DNA from: Phycisphaerae bacterium
Lineage (GTDB): Bacteria > Planctomycetota > Phycisphaerae > UBA1845 > PWPN01
DNA: 56,929 nt
Assembly (NCBI GenBank): GCA_012729395.1
Contig: JAAYDF010000077.1
Coordinates: forward strand, 1-56,929
Direction: 5' to 3'
The notes under the pieces were generated by a model, which saw nothing but the letters and a program-made list of their open reading frames with translations, did not search any database and had not been told where the DNA came from. Positions 53,781 through 56,929 of the stretch are shown here, piece by piece (positions within the stretch are counted from its first letter, which is position 1; the number at the start of each line of letters is the position of its first letter). Position numbers and translations under genes: made by a program.

Positions 53781-54964
53781 GGCTTCAAGAAAAACTCCAT
53801 CAACTCATGACCGGGATCAATATGCAGATCGCTCTCGACCCCGGCAGCCTCGCTGAACCGGGTCGCGCGATCCGCCACAATGCCGGTACCCGCCATCGTA
53901 AACGGGACCGGAGTATCCGTATGCGTCTTGATCGCAACCGGCGTGGGGTGATCCGGCACGCATAGGATCCGCCATCCGTCAAACGTCCGTAGCTTCTCCA
54001 GCACCGGACCCACCACGTGCTCGTCGATCCGCTCGATCGCCTTGATTTTCGCCAGGGCGTCGCCGTTGTGACCCGCCTCGTCCGGGGCCTCCACGTGCAC
54101 AACCACTAGATCGACCTCATCCAAAGCCGCAACCGCCGCTTCTCCCTTGCCCGCGTAGTTCGTATCCAGGTAGCCGGTCGCACCCTCCACCTGAATAAGC
54201 CGCCATCCAACCGCTACCGAGATCCCCCGAATCAAATCCACCGCCGTGATCGCCGCACCTTGCAGCCCAAACCGCTCCCTGTAGCTCGGCAGCCGCGGCA
54301 GCCCACCCTGCCCCCAAAGCCAGATCGAAGTCGCCGGGTTCTCACCCAAGTCACGACGGACTTGGTTCACCTCGTGACTCGCCAAAACCTCCTGCGACCG
54401 CTCAATCAGCTCGCAGATGAACTCACTCCCCTTGCCCGTCGGCATGTTCCCCGCCACGGCCTGACCCGGAATATCGTGCGGCGGAGTGCATCGCACCTTC
54501 ATCCAGTCCGCATCCCGGATCTTCACCAGATGCCGATAGCTCACCCCAGGGTAGAACCGCACCCGCTCATCTCCCAGGGCCGACTGCAAATCCGCAATCA
54601 GACGCTCCGCCTCAGGCTGTGAAATGTGCCCCGCCGAAAAGTCCTCCATGCACCCATCTACGATCGTCACCAGATTGCAGCGAAAAACCAGCTCGTCCGG
54701 AGCAAGAGAAATCCGCTGGGCCAACGCCTCCAACGGCGCCCGCCCCGTGTAGTACTTCTCCGGACCGTAACCCACCACACTCAACGTGGCCACATCGCTG
54801 CCCGGTGTGAATCCCTTGGGAACCGTGCGAACCGTACCGACCCGCCCCTCCGTCGCCACCGCGTCCATGTTCGGAATACGGGCCGCCTCCAGAGGCGTCC
54901 GACCTCCCAACTCAGAGAGGGGCTCGTCGGCCGCACCATCCGGCAGAATAAGGGCGTATTTCAT
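53777..54964 (-). CDS. ApgM-like phosphotransferase, candidate homoserine kinase
   Basis: A 395-residue member of the archaeal-type cofactor-independent phosphoglycerate mutase family (alkaline phosphatase superfamily). It opens with KYALILPDGAADEPLSELGG, then TPLEAARIPNMDAVATEGRVG, FTPGSDVATLSVVGY and YYTGRAPLEALAQ, and ends with VHVEAPDEAGHNGDALAKIK and ILCVPDHPTPVAIKTHTDTP, the metal-site blocks. It lies between hom and lysC with ATGA overlaps on both sides. A subgroup of this family in exactly this context has been proposed as homoserine kinase in species lacking ThrB, which fits better than glycolysis here. I therefore favour homoserine to O-phosphohomoserine; phosphoglycerate mutase activity cannot be excluded. 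Confidence 0.8.
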   Translation of the reverse strand: MKYALILPDGAADEPLSELGGRTPLEAARIPNMDAVATEGRVGTVRTVPKGFTPGSDVATLSVVGYGPEKYYTGRAPLEALAQRISLAPDELVFRCNLVTIVDGCMEDFSAGHISQPEAERLIADLQSALGDERVRFYPGVSYRHLVKIRDADWMKVRCTPPHDIPGQAVAGNMPTGKGSEFICELIERSQEVLASHEVNQVRRDLGENPATSIWLWGQGGLPRLPSYRERFGLQGAAITAVDLIRGISVAVGWRLIQVEGATGYLDTNYAGKGEAAVAALDEVDLVVVHVEAPDEAGHNGDALAKIKAIERIDEHVVGPVLEKLRTFDGWRILCVPDHPTPVAIKTHTDTPVPFTMAGTGIVADRATRFSEAAGVESDLHIDPGHELMEFFLKP

Positions 54965-56286
54965 AGCGAGTACTCCGCGTGTTCGTCCACCAGCCGGATA
55001 GTCACCGGTGCCGCCCGGACCGCCTCAAGCTTCGCAAGCTCCGACAACGCCTGCCGAACCTGACCCTCCCGGGCTTCGTGAGTCAGAACCACCAACGGAA
55101 CGGTATCCCCCTCCTCGTCACCCGACGATTCATGCTGGGTCACCGCCCGCAGTCCGATCCCCCGTGCACCAAACACTTGGCTCACCTGGGCCATCACCCC
55201 GGGACGGTCCGCCACCATCAGCCGCACATAATACCGAAGACGAAGATCCTCCATCGGCACATATACCGGCTCGGACGAAACATCGCTCAACATCCGTAAT
55301 TGGGCGAAAGTACGAGCCTGATTGCCCAGCGCAATATCCACCAGATCCGACACCACTGCGCTGGCCGTCGGCTTCTGCCCCGCACCCCGACCGTAGTACA
55401 GCGTGTGCCCCACCCAGTTGCCATACACGCTGATCGCATTGAACGAACCGCCGCTCCCCGCCAGCGGATGCGTCCGCTTCACAAACGCCGGATGCACCCG
55501 CAGACTCAGGCCGGCCTCCGTCCGCACCGCGATACCCAGAAGCTTGCAGACGTAGCCCAGCTCGCGACCAGCGGCAAGATCTTGAGCGTCCAGGCTCTCA
55601 ATGCCCTCAATGTGCAGCCGATCGAAATCCACCGCGCTGCAGAAGGCAATCGACGCCAGAATAGCCAGCTTGTGCGCGGTATCCGTGCCATTCACGTCCA
55701 GCGTTGGGTCCAGTTCCGCGAAACCCGCCTGCTGGGCCTCGCTCAGGGCCTCCGCGTAGGTCTTCCCCTTCTGGTCCATTTCGCTCAGGATGTAGTTGCA
55801 CGTGCCGTTCAGAATCCCATAGATGGCCGAGATCCGGTTCGCAATCAGCCCGCTCCGCAACGGCAGAATCAGCGGTATCCCGCCCCCGCAACTCGCCTCG
55901 AACGCCACGCACCGCCCCGCCGACCGGGCAGCTCCGTAAATCTCCCGCCCGAATTTCGCCAGCAAAGCCTTGTTGGCGGTCACTACGTCCTTCCCCGACC
56001 GCAACGCCCGCAGGACCAACTCCCGCGCAATCGTGGTGCCCCCAACCAGCTCAACCACCACCTGAATCTCAGGGTCTTCGAAGATCGCCGTCGCATCGGT
56101 GGCAATCCGCTCCGCAGGCACTCCCGCCTTGCGAGCCTGCTCCGGAACCTTGTCCACAACACGCGATAACTCCAGCCGCAGACCGGTTTTGCGCGCAATC
56201 TCCCCCGCCTCAGCCTCCAGCAAAGCCACCACGCCTTGGCCAACCGTCCCACAACCAATCAGTCCGACTTTGAGCACCTCTGCCAT
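54961..56286 (-). CDS. hom: Homoserine dehydrogenase
   Basis: A 441-residue homoserine dehydrogenase that reduces aspartate semialdehyde to homoserine with NAD(P)H. The nucleotide-binding loop is KVGLIGCGTVGQGVV (residues 6-20), followed by GKDVVTANKALLAKFG, VAFEASCGGGIPLILPLR, GILNGTCNYILSEM, DPTLDVNGTDTAHKLAILA and a C-terminal ACT domain (VADRPGVMAQVSQVFGARGI). I chose the ATG at 56286 because the dehydrogenase begins there; an open frame continues 210 codons upstream through a tandem repeat and is not coding. It is first in the hom - apgM-like - lysC operon and overlaps the next gene by ATGA. Confidence 0.95.
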   Translation of the reverse strand: MAEVLKVGLIGCGTVGQGVVALLEAEAGEIARKTGLRLELSRVVDKVPEQARKAGVPAERIATDATAIFEDPEIQVVVELVGGTTIARELVLRALRSGKDVVTANKALLAKFGREIYGAARSAGRCVAFEASCGGGIPLILPLRSGLIANRISAIYGILNGTCNYILSEMDQKGKTYAEALSEAQQAGFAELDPTLDVNGTDTAHKLAILASIAFCSAVDFDRLHIEGIESLDAQDLAAGRELGYVCKLLGIAVRTEAGLSLRVHPAFVKRTHPLAGSGGSFNAISVYGNWVGHTLYYGRGAGQKPTASAVVSDLVDIALGNQARTFAQLRMLSDVSSEPVYVPMEDLRLRYYVRLMVADRPGVMAQVSQVFGARGIGLRAVTQHESSGDEEGDTVPLVVLTHEAREGQVRQALSELAKLEAVRAAPVTIRLVDEHAEYSL

Positions 56287-56467
56287 GGGAACCGCATCCT
56301 CTGGGCTATCGCCCAAAATCCGACGCCCGCCAAACGCGTTCCAAGCCCCCCAGGCCACCTCCGGACGCCGCAAAAACCGGTCCACAACTGTAGAGACCCA
56401 CCGCTCCGGATGCAAGAACCCTCCCCCCATCAAGCCGTCGAACGTCGACGCCTCAACCCAACCCCTC

Positions 56468-56715
56468 CGTAGCGGTCGCCCCCCGCGGCGACCGGGGCGT
56501 GCTTGGTGGCGGGGCCGTCGGCGCGTTTTCCGTAGCGGTCGCCCCCCGTGGCGACCGGGGCGTGCTTGCTGACGGGGCCGCCGGCGCGTTTCCCGTAGCG
56601 GTCGCCCCCCGCGGCGACCGGGCGTGCTTGCTGGTGGCGCCGCCGGCGCGTTTCCCGTAGCGGTCGCCCCCCGCGGCGACCGGGGCGTGCTTGCTGACGG
56701 GGCCGCCGGCAAGAA
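56468..56715. repeat. Tandem array of four ~62-bp hairpin repeats upstream of hom
   Basis: Four consecutive copies start near 56468, 56530, 56593 and 56655. Each begins with CGTAGCGGTCGCC and contains CGGTCGCC-CCCCGC-GGCGACCG, a perfect 8-bp stem with a six-base loop in copies 1 and 4; copy 2 has CCCCGT in the loop, and copy 3 lacks one G after the stem. The rest (GGGGCGTGCTTGCTGACGGG, CCGCCGGCGCGTTT) is nearly constant. A CACTGCTCCCAGAGCAGTG hairpin follows at about 56740. The array sits within the 604-bp gap between hom and the right-end gene, which has no other gene I can support. Confidence 0.9.
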
Positions 56716-56890
56716 AGCCTTACACGCATGCACTGCTCCCAGAGCAGTGCCACACGAGTGTATTCCGCATGCCTCCGGCAACCCAAGCCGCATCACGCCC
56801 CAGCGCCCGCCCTCCACACTTGCACCACCCCACCCGTCAGCGATAATCCCATCGGAAACTCGTAGCCACCCAAACGAAAAGGAGCTCCCC

Positions 56891-56929
56891 ATGCGATTGC
56901 TCGCCATCTTCATCATCGCCCTGCTTGTC
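56891..56929 (+). CDS. Start of an exported protein (3' truncated by window)
   Basis: An ATG at 56891 is preceded by AAAGGAG seven bases upstream and begins MRLLAIFIIALLV, a basic-then-hydrophobic start typical of a signal peptide or membrane anchor. Only 13 codons are present, so nothing else can be said. It is divergent from hom. Confidence 0.6.
   Translation, partial: MRLLAIFIIALLV

Noticed and set aside
56468-56715. CRISPR array upstream of hom
   Set aside because: The four units are nearly identical along their whole ~62 bases, with no unique spacers, and no cas gene is nearby.
54961-56916. A 651-codon version of the homoserine dehydrogenase frame
   Set aside because: The first 210 codons read through the tandem repeat array and are Arg/Gly/Pro-rich; dehydrogenase similarity starts at the ATG at 56286.
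1-56929. tRNA, rRNA, riboswitch or transposase genes
   Set aside because: Reading the intergenic gaps I found no cloverleaf with a typical GTTCGA loop, no rRNA-like segment, no convincing riboswitch core and no transposase domain; a covariance-model scan would be decisive.

Overview
The window looks like a chromosomal fragment of a GC-rich Gram-negative bacterium, most likely a planctomycete (Planctomycetota, possibly Phycisphaerae-like). The reasons are an exosortase/EpsI pair beside a giant TPR protein, lpxB (outer-membrane lipid A), large secreted or lipoprotein carbohydrate-active proteins (GH106-like, DUF4838, BNR_4, parallel beta-helix), many secreted beta-propellers, and abundant short dispersed hairpin repeats between genes. 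The taxon is an inference from gene content; there is no rRNA gene here to test it. I saw no tRNA, rRNA, CRISPR array, transposase or prophage.

Region 1 (1-15120, all + strand) is an exopolysaccharide/exosortase locus: the end of an unknown gene, a GT4 glycosyltransferase, a DUF362 protein, a second membrane-anchored GT4 enzyme, a 983-residue protein made of two tandem CapK/PaaK-like adenylate-forming domains, a SAM methyltransferase, an EpsI-family protein, an exosortase with its Cys/Arg/His triad, a zinc-ribbon membrane protein and a 1456-residue TPR protein. Several junctions overlap (ATGA or longer), so much of it is probably co-transcribed. Region 2 (15249-19036) holds a UbiA-type prenyltransferase (possibly MqnP), a secreted propeller-like protein and an exported ADP-ribosylglycohydrolase homologue.

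Region 3 (19510-25173, - strand) is a pyruvate dehydrogenase operon aceE-aceF-lpdA with a hairpin-rich repeat block between aceF and lpdA. Region 4 (25652-33867) has a YdcF/DUF218 protein, the rpsB-tsf-pyrH operon, divergent lpxB, a BNR_4 protein, a small thiamine-binding-like protein and a BtuF-like binding protein. Region 5 (34042-48221, + strand) is a probable polysaccharide-processing island: GH106-like lipoprotein, a decayed SLC13 permease remnant, two tandem secreted propeller paralogues, a parallel beta-helix protein overlapping a DUF4838 protein, a second BNR_4 protein and a uroporphyrinogen-decarboxylase-fold protein. Region 6 (48244-56929) has a methyltransferase and GNAT acetyltransferase divergently arranged, a small lipoprotein, a TauE/SafE permease, a YhaM-like exoribonuclease, and a translationally coupled operon hom - apgM-like - lysC in which the apgM-like gene is a good candidate for a non-orthologous homoserine kinase. 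A new gene begins at the right edge.

The most unusual features are the fused tandem CapK-like protein with an apparently degenerate first domain, the zinc-ribbon/TPR additions to the exosortase locus, the candidate homoserine kinase, and a family of intergenic hairpins whose stems differ by compensating base changes between copies.
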